64,000 nucleotides of DNA from Microbacteriaceae bacterium VKM Ac-2855 (GCA_013204985.1 JABMLG010000001.1:244574-308573); one strand, 5' to 3'. Counted from the stretch's first letter, positions 54,106-62,346 are shown. Translations and numbers: made by a program. The notes: generated by a model from the letters alone, not told the origin.

Positions 54106-56550
54106 ATGAGCATCGATCCGTCCCCGTCCGAGAGGTTCGCGGCCTTTCGTACGCGTCAGAGTCATCCGCGCGTCGAAGGTTTTCGCAGCACGCTGATGTT
54201 CGATCTGGACCCGTTCCAGCTCGAAGCGTGCATGGCGCTCGACGACGGGCGCAGCGTCCTGGTGGCGGCCCCGACCGGTGCCGGCAAGACCGCCGTCGCC
54301 GAATTCGCGATCCACCTCGCGATGATGGATGTCAGCGACAAGATCTTCTACACGACGCCGATGAAGGCGTTGAGCAATCAGAAGTTCCAAGAGTTCGTCC
54401 GCGAATACGGAGCCTCTGAAGTCGGCCTCCTCACCGGCGACTCGAATGTGAACGCACGCGCCCGCATCGTCGTTATGACGACAGAGGTGTTGCGCAACAT
54501 GCTCTACGCGGGGTCCGACCTGCTCCGCGATCTGCGCTACGTCGTGATGGATGAAGTGCACTACCTCGCCGACCGCTTCCGCGGGGCGGTGTGGGAAGAG
54601 GTCATCATCCACCTGCCGCAGGACGTGCGGCTGATCTCGCTCAGCGCGACCGTCTCGAATGCCGAGGAATTCGGCGACTGGCTGCAGACGGTCCGTGGCG
54701 AGACCGAGGTGATCGTCTCCGAGCAGCGGCCCGTGCCGCTCGACCAGCACGTGCTCGTTCGCGGCAAGCTCCTCGACCTCTTCGATTCGTCGGGACGTGC
54801 TGCCACGAATCGCGTCAATCCCGAACTCGCGCGGATGGCGACGGCCGGTTCGCGCGTCGAGCGCGGTCGGGGAGGCCCTCGCAACGCGCGTGGAAGCGCT
54901 CGAAACGGCCGCGAGCAGAATGCGCAGGACGACCTGATCCCGCAGAGCGAGGTCGTCGAGCTCCTGCGAGGCAAGAATCTGCTGCCCGCGATCTTCTTCA
55001 TTTTCAGCCGGGCCGGCTGCGACCAGGCGGTGCGACGCGTCCTGCGTTCGGGGGTTCGGCTGACTGAACGGCACGAACGCGACGAGATCCGCGAGATCGT
55101 CGAGGAGCGCTGCCGCACCATCCGAGACGAGGATCTCGCCGTTCTCGGCTACTGGGAGTGGCTCGAAGGTCTGCAGCGCGGCGTCGCCGCCCACCACGCG
55201 GGCATGCTGCCGGCCTTCAAGGAGGTCGTCGAAGAGCTCTTCCTGCGCAAGCTCGTCAAGGTCGTCTTCGCCACCGAGACGCTGGCGCTGGGCATCAACA
55301 TGCCTGCTCGGACGGTGGTGCTGGAGAAACTCGAGAAGTTCAACGGCGAGGCCCGCGTCCCGATCACGCCGGGGGAGTACACGCAGCTCACCGGGCGGGC
55401 CGGTCGTCGAGGGATCGACGTCGAGGGTCACTCCGTGATCCAGTGGCGCGGCGGGATGGATCCGCAGGCTGTCGCCTCCCTCGCGTCGCGTCGCACCTAT
55501 CCGCTCAATTCGAGCTTCCGGCCCAGTTACAACATGGCCGCGAACCTGATCGAGCAGTTCGGCCGGGTGCGCACCCGCGAGATCCTCGAGTCGTCCTTCG
55601 CCCAGTTCCAGGCCGACCGCTCGGTCGTCGATCTCGCGCGCCGCGTGCGGCAGCAGGAGGAATCCCTCGCCGGATACGTCACCGCGATGCAGTGCCACCT
55701 CGGCGATTTCGAGGCGTACGCGGGCATCCGCCGGCAGATCGGCGACCTCGAGCGACGCGGTGCGGTGCGCGGAGAAAGCGGCTCGCACGCTGAACGCGAG
55801 AAGCGTCAGGCCGAGCTGAATCATCTCCGCAAGCGGATGAAGTCGCATCCCTGCCACGCCTGTTCCGACCGCGAGAACCACGCGCGGTGGGCCGAGCGCT
55901 GGTGGAAGCTGCGCCGTGAGACGGACGAGATCGAGCGCCAGATCCGTTCTCGCACCGGTGCCGTCGCGCGGATCTTCGACCGCATCACCGAGGTGATGCT
56001 CGAGCTCGGCTACTTCCGGCGCGGCGAAGACCACGACCTGGTGCTCACCCCGAACGGGCGCACCCTGCGTCGCATCTACGGCGAACGCGACCTGCTCGTC
56101 GCCGAGTGTTTGCGCAAGCTGGTGTGGACCGAACTGGATGCGCCGAGCCTGGCTGCCATCGCCTGCTGCTTGATCTACGAGCCGAGACGCGAGGAGGGCA
56201 CGCTCTCGGAGCGTTACCTGCCGCGGGGGCCGTTCCGCGAAGCGCTCGAGAAGACTCAGCTGCTGTGGGCAAAGCTCGACGACGTCGAACGCGACCACAA
56301 GCTGCCCGGCAGCAACCCGGTTTCGACCGGGCTCGCGCTGGCGATGTACAAGTGGTCGAAGGGCTCGCCGCTCGACGATGTGCTGCGCGAGGCCGACATG
56401 GCTGCCGGCGACTTCGTGCGGTGGTCCAAGCAGACCATCGACCTGCTCGATCAGCTCTCCGTCGTCGCCGACGGCAAGGTCGGGCGCGCTGCACGCACGG
56501 CGCTGGAGTCGGTCCGACGCGGCATCGTCGCCTACTCGACGGTCGCATGA
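54106..56550 (+). CDS. helY: Ski2-like DEAD/DEAH RNA helicase HelY
   Basis: 814 aa. RecA-like domain 1: Q-motif region DLDPFQLEACMAL (~28), Walker A AAPTGAGKTAVAEF (~54), DEVHYL (~149) and SATVSN (~183). RecA-like domain 2: FATETLALGINMPARTVV (~390) and TQLTGRAGRRGID (~427). A helical C-terminal DSHCT-like region contains CHACSDRENHARW (~583) with a Cys pair. It is a probable ATP-dependent RNA helicase in RNA surveillance. The 3' end overlaps lnt (ATGA). Confidence 0.92.
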   Translation: MSIDPSPSERFAAFRTRQSHPRVEGFRSTLMFDLDPFQLEACMALDDGRSVLVAAPTGAGKTAVAEFAIHLAMMDVSDKIFYTTPMKALSNQKFQEFVREYGASEVGLLTGDSNVNARARIVVMTTEVLRNMLYAGSDLLRDLRYVVMDEVHYLADRFRGAVWEEVIIHLPQDVRLISLSATVSNAEEFGDWLQTVRGETEVIVSEQRPVPLDQHVLVRGKLLDLFDSSGRAATNRVNPELARMATAGSRVERGRGGPRNARGSARNGREQNAQDDLIPQSEVVELLRGKNLLPAIFFIFSRAGCDQAVRRVLRSGVRLTERHERDEIREIVEERCRTIRDEDLAVLGYWEWLEGLQRGVAAHHAGMLPAFKEVVEELFLRKLVKVVFATETLALGINMPARTVVLEKLEKFNGEARVPITPGEYTQLTGRAGRRGIDVEGHSVIQWRGGMDPQAVASLASRRTYPLNSSFRPSYNMAANLIEQFGRVRTREILESSFAQFQADRSVVDLARRVRQQEESLAGYVTAMQCHLGDFEAYAGIRRQIGDLERRGAVRGESGSHAEREKRQAELNHLRKRMKSHPCHACSDRENHARWAERWWKLRRETDEIERQIRSRTGAVARIFDRITEVMLELGYFRRGEDHDLVLTPNGRTLRRIYGERDLLVAECLRKLVWTELDAPSLAAIACCLIYEPRREEGTLSERYLPRGPFREALEKTQLLWAKLDDVERDHKLPGSNPVSTGLALAMYKWSKGSPLDDVLREADMAAGDFVRWSKQTIDLLDQLSVVADGKVGRAARTALESVRRGIVAYSTVA

Positions 56551-58106
56551 CGGATCCGCTCGTCCCGACCCCGCAACGGGTCGCTCCGCTCTGGCTCGCG
56601 CTCCCGCTCTCCGCGCTCGGTGGCGCCGTCCTCGACACCGGCTTCCCCGATCAGAACCTGTGGCCGATGGCCATCGTCGGCACCGCGGCGATGCTTCTCG
56701 CCCTCGCCGGGCGCGGCTACTGGAGCGGGGTGCTCGTGGGCTTCGCCGGAGCCGCGACGTTCTGGCTGACGAACATCCACTGGCTCACGCTGTACCTCGG
56801 CCCGGTACCTTGGCTCGCCCTCGCGCTTCTGCAAGCGGTCTTCATGGCCTTTGCGGCCGGAGCGCTGGCTGTGGTGCTGACTCGCGGAACGCTCGTCTGG
56901 GGCAGTCGATTCGGCCGGATGATCGGCGTACCGGCCGTGGTCGCGGCGCTGTGGACCGGGCGCGAGAGCATCACGAACGTGTGGCCCTACGGCGGCTTCT
57001 CCTGGGGACGCCTCGCGGTCTCGCAATCGATGAGCCCGCTGGCGGACCTCGCTGCCTGGGTCGGTTTCGCCGGCCTGACCTTCATCGTGGCATTCCTGGC
57101 CGCGGTTCTGGCCCAGGCGTTCCGTGAGATCTCCCTGTCCGCTCCGACCCGGATCTCGGTCGTGGCCGGCCTCACGCTCGCCGCGATCGTGATGCCCGCC
57201 TGGCCCGCTCCTACCGACGGCACGACACGCGTCGCAGCGGTACAGGGGGCTGCGGATGCGGGACTCTTCTCAGGCGCCTACGCGGGGGAGATCCTCGACG
57301 ACCACGTCTCGGCGACGTTGCCGATCGTGGGGGAGGACGTCGACATGGTCGTCTGGCCCGAGAACGGCAGCGACATCGATCCGTTGCGGAACAGCCAATC
57401 GGCGAAGATCCTCGACTACCTCAGCAGTCGGATGGACGCACCCTTCGTCGTCGGAACGATCACCTCTCCGAGTGATGGGGTGTTTTACAACAGCTCACTG
57501 CTGTGGCGCGCCGGTGACGGTGCGAGCGCCGTCTACGACAAGGTGCATCCGGTGCCGTTCGCCGAGTACATGCCCAACCGCGAGTTCTTCCGGCTGCTGG
57601 CTCCCGACTTGGTCGACCTCGTCAGCCGCGACTATTCGATCGGCCAGAAGCCGAACGTCTTCGACATCGATGGCGTGCTCGCCGGCATCTCGATCTGTTT
57701 CGATATCACGGACGACTCGCTCGCGAACGAGATGATCGATCGCGGGGCACAGGTGATTCTCGCGCAGACCAACAACGCCGACTTCGGACGCACCGATGAG
57801 AGTCAGCAGCAGCTCGCCGCGACGCGACTGCGCGCGATCGAGACAGGGCGCAGTATCGTCAACATCTCCACCGTCAGCGCCAGTGCGATCATCGGTCCGG
57901 ATGGATCCACCATCGATTCGCTCACCGACTTCGAGCCCGGCGCCATGGTCGACGACGTCCCGCTCAGTTCCACCGTCACCCCGGCGATGGCCTGGGCACG
58001 CTGGCTCGGCTGGTTCCTCGCCTTCGCCGGCCTCATCGGCCTCACCCGGATCGTTGTGGCAGCACGACGTGGTGTTTCGGGGACATCCGCGGGAAGCGAG
58101 CGCTGA
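56547..58106 (+). CDS. lnt: Apolipoprotein N-acyltransferase
   Basis: 519 aa. About seven membrane helices (~12-205) precede a nitrilase-like extracytoplasmic domain (~225-470) and a last helix (~485). Catalytic residues are Glu in VVWPENGSDID, Lys in YDKVHPVPFAEYMP and Cys in GISICFDITDDSLA. It adds the third acyl chain to lipoproteins such as the FKBP protein encoded upstream. It is not fused to a dolichol-phosphate mannose synthase domain, unlike the mycobacterial Ppm1. The start overlaps the helY stop. Confidence 0.92.
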   Translation: MTDPLVPTPQRVAPLWLALPLSALGGAVLDTGFPDQNLWPMAIVGTAAMLLALAGRGYWSGVLVGFAGAATFWLTNIHWLTLYLGPVPWLALALLQAVFMAFAAGALAVVLTRGTLVWGSRFGRMIGVPAVVAALWTGRESITNVWPYGGFSWGRLAVSQSMSPLADLAAWVGFAGLTFIVAFLAAVLAQAFREISLSAPTRISVVAGLTLAAIVMPAWPAPTDGTTRVAAVQGAADAGLFSGAYAGEILDDHVSATLPIVGEDVDMVVWPENGSDIDPLRNSQSAKILDYLSSRMDAPFVVGTITSPSDGVFYNSSLLWRAGDGASAVYDKVHPVPFAEYMPNREFFRLLAPDLVDLVSRDYSIGQKPNVFDIDGVLAGISICFDITDDSLANEMIDRGAQVILAQTNNADFGRTDESQQQLAATRLRAIETGRSIVNISTVSASAIIGPDGSTIDSLTDFEPGAMVDDVPLSSTVTPAMAWARWLGWFLAFAGLIGLTRIVVAARRGVSGTSAGSER

Positions 58107-58229
58107 GCAGGGTGCGTCGGCGTCACGCTGTGAACTAAGAAATTCGGAGAGATCGCAGGGATCCCGAGGGTGAGAGCGCGTTCAGCTAGCGTCATGGGTG
58201 AGAAAGCTTGCCCGACCGACCGGGGTGGC

Positions 58230-58262
58230 GTAGACCGGGTCTACCGAACCGGTGTGGATACT
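58230..58262 (+). promoter_or_regulatory. Palindromic operator and -10 upstream of the secreted-protein gene
   Basis: A perfect inverted repeat GTAGACC-G-GGTCTAC occupies 58230-58244. A GATACT hexamer (58257-58262, close to TATACT) follows, so the palindrome would cover the -35 region. The predicted start point (~58269) leaves a ~40-nt leader with AGGGGGG before the ATG at 58309. No regulator gene is adjacent. Confidence 0.45.
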
Positions 58263-58308
58263 CCAATCTTCTTGCCGCTCGGGAACACGATTTCAGGGGG
58301 GTTGCATC

Positions 58309-58905
58309 ATGAAGATTTCACGCACTCTCTCCGCTCGTTGGCGTGGCTGCGCTCGTCCGCGGCACTGTCGTAGGCGCGGGTCCCGCGTCCGTTGCGGAAA
58401 TGGATACACCGGCTCGTTACTACCCGCCCACGACTGCGGATGCGCCTGCGGCTACTACCACGGCGGTTCGGACAGAGCGGTTGGATCAGCGCACGATCGG
58501 TCTGTGCAGTTCCGGCTTCGGCGACGTCAGCGTCAATCGTGGGACGATACCGCCCTCGGTCACGGTGACCTGTTCTGTGGCGACAATGCCAGCGGCTACG
58601 GGCACATCCGCGATGGCGATGGGACGCCGAACGACGTCAGCCTTGGAGCCGAATGGCAGGCTCTTGTCGACTCGTTCGGCGGCAGGCTGTGGGATGACTT
58701 CATGCTCTCCGCGACCGGGGCGGCCATCAAGGGCGATAGAGCGCCTGACGACCACGGCAACGACAAGCTCGGTGTCACTGCTCCGGTCGAGATCTACCAG
58801 ACCGATGGGACCTACATCACCACCGTCTATCCGACCATTCTCGGGTCGGCGGACAACAAGCGCATCATCACGAGCTATCCCACTCTCTACCAGTCGGACT
58901 GCTGA
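58309..58905 (+). pseudogene. Secreted toxin-like small protein, with two compensating frameshifts
   Basis: An uninterrupted 198-codon frame, but its middle is out of phase. Residues 1-9 (MKISRTLSA) fit a signal start. From ~58335 the neighbouring (+1) frame gives the natural continuation VGVAALVRGTVVGAGPASVA with an A-S-V-A cleavage site, then a Thr/Ala linker and LCSSGFGDVSVN up to ~58535. After that the original frame resumes with a well-formed domain (CGDNASGYGHIRDGDGTPND ... KRIITSYPTLYQSDC). In the printed sequence the signal peptide is therefore replaced by an Arg/Cys-rich nonsense segment. The C-terminal domain recalls BECR/EndoU-type RNase toxins (inference). AGGGGGG precedes the ATG. 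Confidence 0.55.
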
Positions 58906-58907
58906 CC

Positions 58908-59258
58908 ATGGTGGCGGAATGGATCGTCGATGGACCCGGCCCGGACGCGCAACCTGACCGGACGGGCAAGCCGGTCCTACGCCTCCGGGTCGACCACGGG
59001 CAGCGGTGGCCCCTGAACGACCACATCGGTGCCAAGCCGTTCGCGCCCGTCGACTGGCACAGCATCATCTCCGACGATCTCTATGATCGCCTGCTCGCCT
59101 GGGCCGCGTTCTTCGATGAACACGCCGACTGGGAAACAGGGCTCTACGGGAGCGAAGAACGTCGCAAGTGGTTCGACCAGGAAGGACGCCGACTCTTGAC
59201 TGAGTTGAAGCGCGAAGCCGGCGAACAGTTCGATTTCACGCTCCACCTATGGTTCTGA
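58908..59258 (+). CDS. Candidate immunity protein, unknown family
   Basis: 116 aa, not recognised. It starts 2 nt after the stop of the secreted toxin-like gene, so the two are surely one operon. It has no signal peptide or membrane helix and is predicted to be cytoplasmic. It is rich in Trp (8) and acidic residues, with a helical second half (SDDLYDRLLAWAAFFDEHAD, RKWFDQEGRRLLTELKREA) and a hydrophobic end (FTLHLWF). A cytoplasmic partner directly behind a secreted toxin-like protein suggests immunity; this is inference from context. Confidence 0.6.
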   Translation: MVAEWIVDGPGPDAQPDRTGKPVLRLRVDHGQRWPLNDHIGAKPFAPVDWHSIISDDLYDRLLAWAAFFDEHADWETGLYGSEERRKWFDQEGRRLLTELKREAGEQFDFTLHLWF

Positions 59259-59293
59259 CCGGGACTGTCCGATGAACGGTGTGTGGGGCGGGC

Positions 59294-59422
59294 GTCGTTG
59301 GGGAAGTGGCCGCGGGCCCGGACCGCCCGGCGGTAGCGGGCGTCGATCGACTCGATCGGGTTGGTCGTGCAGATCACCCGGCGGATCTCGACGTCGCATT
59401 CCAGGAACGGCACGAACTCGGC
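59294..59422 (-). mobile_element. Remnant of an IS256-family (mutator) transposase
   Basis: The minus strand encodes about 43 residues typical of the C-terminal part of IS256-type transposases: AEFVPFLECDVEIRRVIC then TTNPIESIDARYRRAVRA and RGHFPND. Both ends stop abruptly: the frame before Ala meets unrelated sequence and after HFPND the match ends. No terminal inverted repeats are recognisable. The scrap marks past insertion or rearrangement between the toxin/immunity pair and rbpA. Confidence 0.8.
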
Positions 59423-59460
59423 ACAGCACGACGTTCACGCTGACAGTCCTGGGTACGACG

Positions 59461-59489
59461 AAGGCCCGGCAGCTGGGCTGCCGGGCCTT
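59461..59489 (-). terminator. Strong hairpin terminator of rbpA
   Basis: A perfect 13-bp stem (AAGGCCCGGCAGC with GCTGCCGGGCCTT) and a 3-nt loop lie 17 nt beyond the rbpA stop. The stem ends in TT; no long T-run follows on either strand, as is common in high-GC actinobacteria. Being symmetric it may also stop transcription coming from the island on the plus strand. Confidence 0.75.
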
Positions 59490-59506
59490 CGTGGTGAGAT
59501 CGGGCG

Positions 59507-59872
59507 TCAGGCGCCGATCTTGTGCTCTCCGCGACGGGCGCGCAGGTAGGTGAGTCGCTCTTCGAGCAGCTCCTCCAACTCGGCCCGGGTGCGGCGTTCG
59601 AGCAGCATGTCCCAGTGCGTCCGGGGCGCCTTCTGCTCCGCGCGTTCGATCACGACCGGCTTCGAGTCGACGAGAAGCGTCGCCTCGTGTCCGCATGCCT
59701 TGCACTCCCAGAGTTCGGGGGCATCGGCATCCGCGGCGAACACCATGTCGGTGTCGTGGCCGCAGTTCGAACAGTGGTACGTGTAAGTCGCTCGCGGTGA
59801 GAAGACGACGCCGTCCTCGCTCTGCAGGCTCTGGGATCCGAGCCTCATTCCGCGCAAGCTTCGATCTGCCAT
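59507..59872 (-). CDS. rbpA: RNA polymerase-binding protein RbpA
   Basis: 121 aa. N-terminal tail MADRSLRGMRLGSQSLQSED, then a zinc-binding core with Cys pairs CSNCGHDTDM (~34) and CKACGHEA (~56), a basic linker (KAPRTHWDMLLERRT) and the sigma-interaction helix (RAELEELLEERLTYLRARRG). RbpA stabilises open complexes with the housekeeping sigma factor and is specific to actinobacteria. AGGAG lies 8 nt before ATG 59872. A sigma-R-like promoter is upstream (59908-59933). Confidence 0.96.
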   Translation of the reverse strand: MADRSLRGMRLGSQSLQSEDGVVFSPRATYTYHCSNCGHDTDMVFAADADAPELWECKACGHEATLLVDSKPVVIERAEQKAPRTHWDMLLERRTRAELEELLEERLTYLRARRGEHKIGA

Positions 59873-59907
59873 TGTGTGGTCTCCTCTCGCTAGCTTCATC
59901 CAGTGTT

Positions 59908-59933
59908 AACCCGCAACCTGGAGGCTTCCTTCC
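59908..59933 (-). promoter_or_regulatory. Candidate sigma-R/sigma-H-type promoter of rbpA
   Basis: On the minus strand GGAAG (59929-59933) and GTT (59908-59910, within GTTAAC) are separated by exactly 18 bp, close to the GGAAT-N18-GTT consensus of thiol-stress sigma factors. rbpA is a known target of such a factor in Streptomyces. The element lies 36 nt upstream of the start codon, leaving room for a leader of about 28 nt with AGGAG. Confidence 0.55.
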
Positions 59934-59958
59934 GCCCTGGGCCTTTGCCAGAGGATGC

Positions 59959-60750
59959 TCAGCTAGTTCCGTGACCCGTGTGAGCGGCGGCGATGACGGC
60001 CGAATCCGTGCGGTCGGTGACGATTCCGTCGACGCCGGCCGCGAGTAACCGACGCATCGTTGCGGGCTCGTTGATGGTCCAGATGTGGATCTCGCCACCG
60101 AACACACGCAGGGCGCGAAGGGTCCGTGGACCGGTGGTGCGGATGCCGGCGGCTCGTTCCGGAATCTGCAGCGCATCGACGTCGCGCAACACCCATCGCA
60201 CCACCGCAGTGAGGCCGAGCTTCGCGGCGAGCAGCGCGAGGAGGACCGGCACGGCGGAAGCGGACGTCGCGACTCCGTCGAGTCGGCGCACGACGGAACG
60301 GCGCCGACGCTCCGAGAACGAGGTGATCAGCACGCGACCGACCGCGTGTGCGTCCAGCACCGCGGCGACCACCGGGTCCGCTGCTCGCGACGATTTGATG
60401 TCGAGATTGAACGGCGCCGATGCCTCCGCCTCGAGCGCAGACGCGAGCGACGGAACTCCGTGGCCGCCGCCCAGATCGACGTGCTCGAGCTCGGCCCAGA
60501 CGGTTTCGGCGACGACGATCCTTCGCCCGTCGACGTCGTGGATCTCGGCATCGTGCACCAGCACAGCGACTCCGTCACGAGTGGCGTGCACGTCGCTCTC
60601 GATGTGAGTCGCACCGGCGTCGAGCGCGCAATGGAAGGCGGCGAGTGTGTTCTCGGGCACCGCATCCGTCGCACCCACGAAGCCGCGATGGGCGAAGATG
60701 CGCGGCCTCGGACCGTCGAAGTAACGACCGGAGGCGCGAGGCCGGCGCAT
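59959..60750 (-). CDS. Glycerophosphodiester phosphodiesterase
   Basis: 263 aa, GDPD-family TIM barrel. Catalytic and metal motifs: FAHRGFVGATDAVPENTLAA (~19-38) with His-Arg and Glu, then HIESDVHATRDGVAVLVHD (~49) with Glu/Asp metal ligands and the second His; FNLDIKS (~113) gives another acidic ligand. It hydrolyses glycerophosphodiesters to sn-glycerol 3-phosphate and an alcohol. No signal peptide is seen, so it is predicted to be cytoplasmic. ATG 60750 is used; an in-frame TTG lies 6 nt upstream. Confidence 0.92.
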   Translation of the reverse strand: MRRPRASGRYFDGPRPRIFAHRGFVGATDAVPENTLAAFHCALDAGATHIESDVHATRDGVAVLVHDAEIHDVDGRRIVVAETVWAELEHVDLGGGHGVPSLASALEAEASAPFNLDIKSSRAADPVVAAVLDAHAVGRVLITSFSERRRRSVVRRLDGVATSASAVPVLLALLAAKLGLTAVVRWVLRDVDALQIPERAAGIRTTGPRTLRALRVFGGEIHIWTINEPATMRRLLAAGVDGIVTDRTDSAVIAAAHTGHGTS

Positions 60751-60766
60751 TCTCAACGCTGGGAAC

Positions 60767-61723
60767 TCAGTACGACGGCGGAGAGGCGGGCGGCGCGTCG
60801 CTCGGGCGCGCGTGGTCGGCCGCGTTCGCGCCAGCTTGTCCGAACGCCGTTCCGATTCCCTTGAGCGCCTCGGTCAACTCACTCGGGATCACCCAGAGCT
60901 TGTTGGCGCTGCCCTCCGCGAGCTTCGGCAGCGTCTGCAGGTACTGGTAGGCGAGCAGCATGTTGTCGGGCTGGCCGGCGTGGATCGCACTGAACACGGT
61001 GGTGATCGCCTGCGCCTCTCCCTCTGCTCGGAGGACCGCGGCCTTGGCATCACCCTCCGCCGCCAGGATCGCAGCCTGACGCTGACCCTCGGCGTTGAGG
61101 ATCTGCGACTGTTTGGTTCCCTCGGCGGTGAGGATGACGGCACGGCGGTCCCGCTCGGCGCGCATCTGCTTCTCCATCGAGTCCTGGATGGAGAGGGGCG
61201 GATCGATCGCCTTGAGCTCGACACGACCGACGCGGATCCCCCACTTGCCGGTCGCCTCATCGAGCACGATGCGCAGCTGGCCGTTGATCTCGTCGCGCGA
61301 GGTCAGCGCCTCTTCGAGGTTCAGCCCGCCGACGACGTTGCGCAGTGTGGTCGTGGTCAGCTGCTCGACGGCGCCGAGGTAATTGGCGATCTCGTAGGTG
61401 GCGGCGCGCGCGTCGGTCACCTGGAAGTAGACGACGGTGTCGATCGACACGACGAGGTTGTCCTCGGTGATCACGGGCTGCGGCGGGAAGGAGACGACCG
61501 TCTCGCGCAGATCGATCAACGGACGGACCCGGTCGATGAACGGGATGACCACGTTCAAGCCCGGAAGCAGCGTGCGATGGTACTTGCCCAGGCGTTCGAC
61601 CACACCGGCCGTGGCCTGAGGGATGATCCGCACGGAGCGGAAGACCACCACGATGACGAAGATGACGACGATCGCGATGATGGCGTACAGGACGATCTGG
61701 CCGGCGACATCGGCGGGAGTCAC
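60767..61723 (-). CDS. SPFH/Band-7 (stomatin-like, QmcA type) membrane protein
   Basis: 318 aa. One N-terminal membrane helix (~10-30: VLYAIIAIVVIFVIVVVF) anchors a Band-7 domain (~32-200: VVERLGKYHRTLLPGLNVVI, VVSIDTVVYFQVTDARAATY), followed by an Ala/Glu/Gln-rich coiled coil (~200-260) and a Pro/Ala tail. Such proteins oligomerise and organise membrane microdomains. The GTG start overlaps the NfeD stop (GTGA at 61720-61723); SPFH-NfeD pairing is a conserved functional unit. Confidence 0.92.
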   Translation of the reverse strand: MTPADVAGQIVLYAIIAIVVIFVIVVVFRSVRIIPQATAGVVERLGKYHRTLLPGLNVVIPFIDRVRPLIDLRETVVSFPPQPVITEDNLVVSIDTVVYFQVTDARAATYEIANYLGAVEQLTTTTLRNVVGGLNLEEALTSRDEINGQLRIVLDEATGKWGIRVGRVELKAIDPPLSIQDSMEKQMRAERDRRAVILTAEGTKQSQILNAEGQRQAAILAAEGDAKAAVLRAEGEAQAITTVFSAIHAGQPDNMLLAYQYLQTLPKLAEGSANKLWVIPSELTEALKGIGTAFGQAGANAADHARPSDAPPASPPSY

Positions 61724-62190
61724 GATGCGCTCCTCTCTGCGGGAACGACGACCGCGGTCGCTCCCTCGATGGCGGTGACGACGACGCGTTCGCCGATTGT
61801 CAGGTCGCGGGCGGCGACCAGAGGAGAGAGCCGAGCGGTCCAGGTCTCGCCGTTGGCGAGCTTCACCTGGCCAGGGCCGGCGTGCGCAGCCACGACGACG
61901 CTGCCGGCGAGACCGAGCAGGGCGTCGACGTTGCTCTGAGCCGAATCGGCTCCACGCTTCAGAGCACGAAGCAGCGGTGGCCTGACAGCGAACAGCAGCA
62001 GCACGGCGATCACGCCGGCGACGGGTACCTGCACCCACACCGGAGCACCGAGGAGGCCGGCGACGAGACCACCTGCGCTACCGATGGCCAGCATGAGGAA
62101 CGTGAACTCGAGGGTCAGCATCTCGATGATCCCGAAGATCAGGACGAGGCTCAACCAGATGATCCATACGTACGGGGCCACAGCATCCAT
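61720..62190 (-). CDS. NfeD-family membrane protein
   Basis: 156 aa. Two to three membrane helices (~8-28, ~29-48, ~52-70) precede a C-terminal OB-fold domain (~90-150: GLAGSVVVAAHAGPGQVKLA, GERVVVTAIEGATAVVVPAE). This short form lacks the ClpP-class protease domain. It works with the coupled SPFH protein in membrane quality control or microdomain formation. GGGAGGG lies 7 nt before the ATG. Confidence 0.9.
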   Translation of the reverse strand: MDAVAPYVWIIWLSLVLIFGIIEMLTLEFTFLMLAIGSAGGLVAGLLGAPVWVQVPVAGVIAVLLLFAVRPPLLRALKRGADSAQSNVDALLGLAGSVVVAAHAGPGQVKLANGETWTARLSPLVAARDLTIGERVVVTAIEGATAVVVPAERSAS

Positions 62191-62346
62191 TGCTGTTCCC
62201 TCCCCTCAATGAGTGACTTCCAGATTACCAAGGCCATGTGCGCCGCGGCTGATGGCGCGATGGGAGTTGGTATTCTCGGGTGCCGGGCCCACGCCCGGCC
62301 GTGCTCGTACTCCCCGGCCGCCGCCGGGCACTCCAGGAGGTCTTCC

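Noticed and set aside
53920-56298. 792-codon minus-strand open frame opposite helY
   Set aside because: It is the antisense shadow of a complete helicase gene with all motifs; the translation is low-complexity and has no ribosome binding site.
59247-60176. 309-codon minus-strand frame covering rbpA and the transposase scrap
   Set aside because: It reads rbpA out of frame; RbpA with both Cys pairs is in another frame, and the transposase match is also in a different frame.
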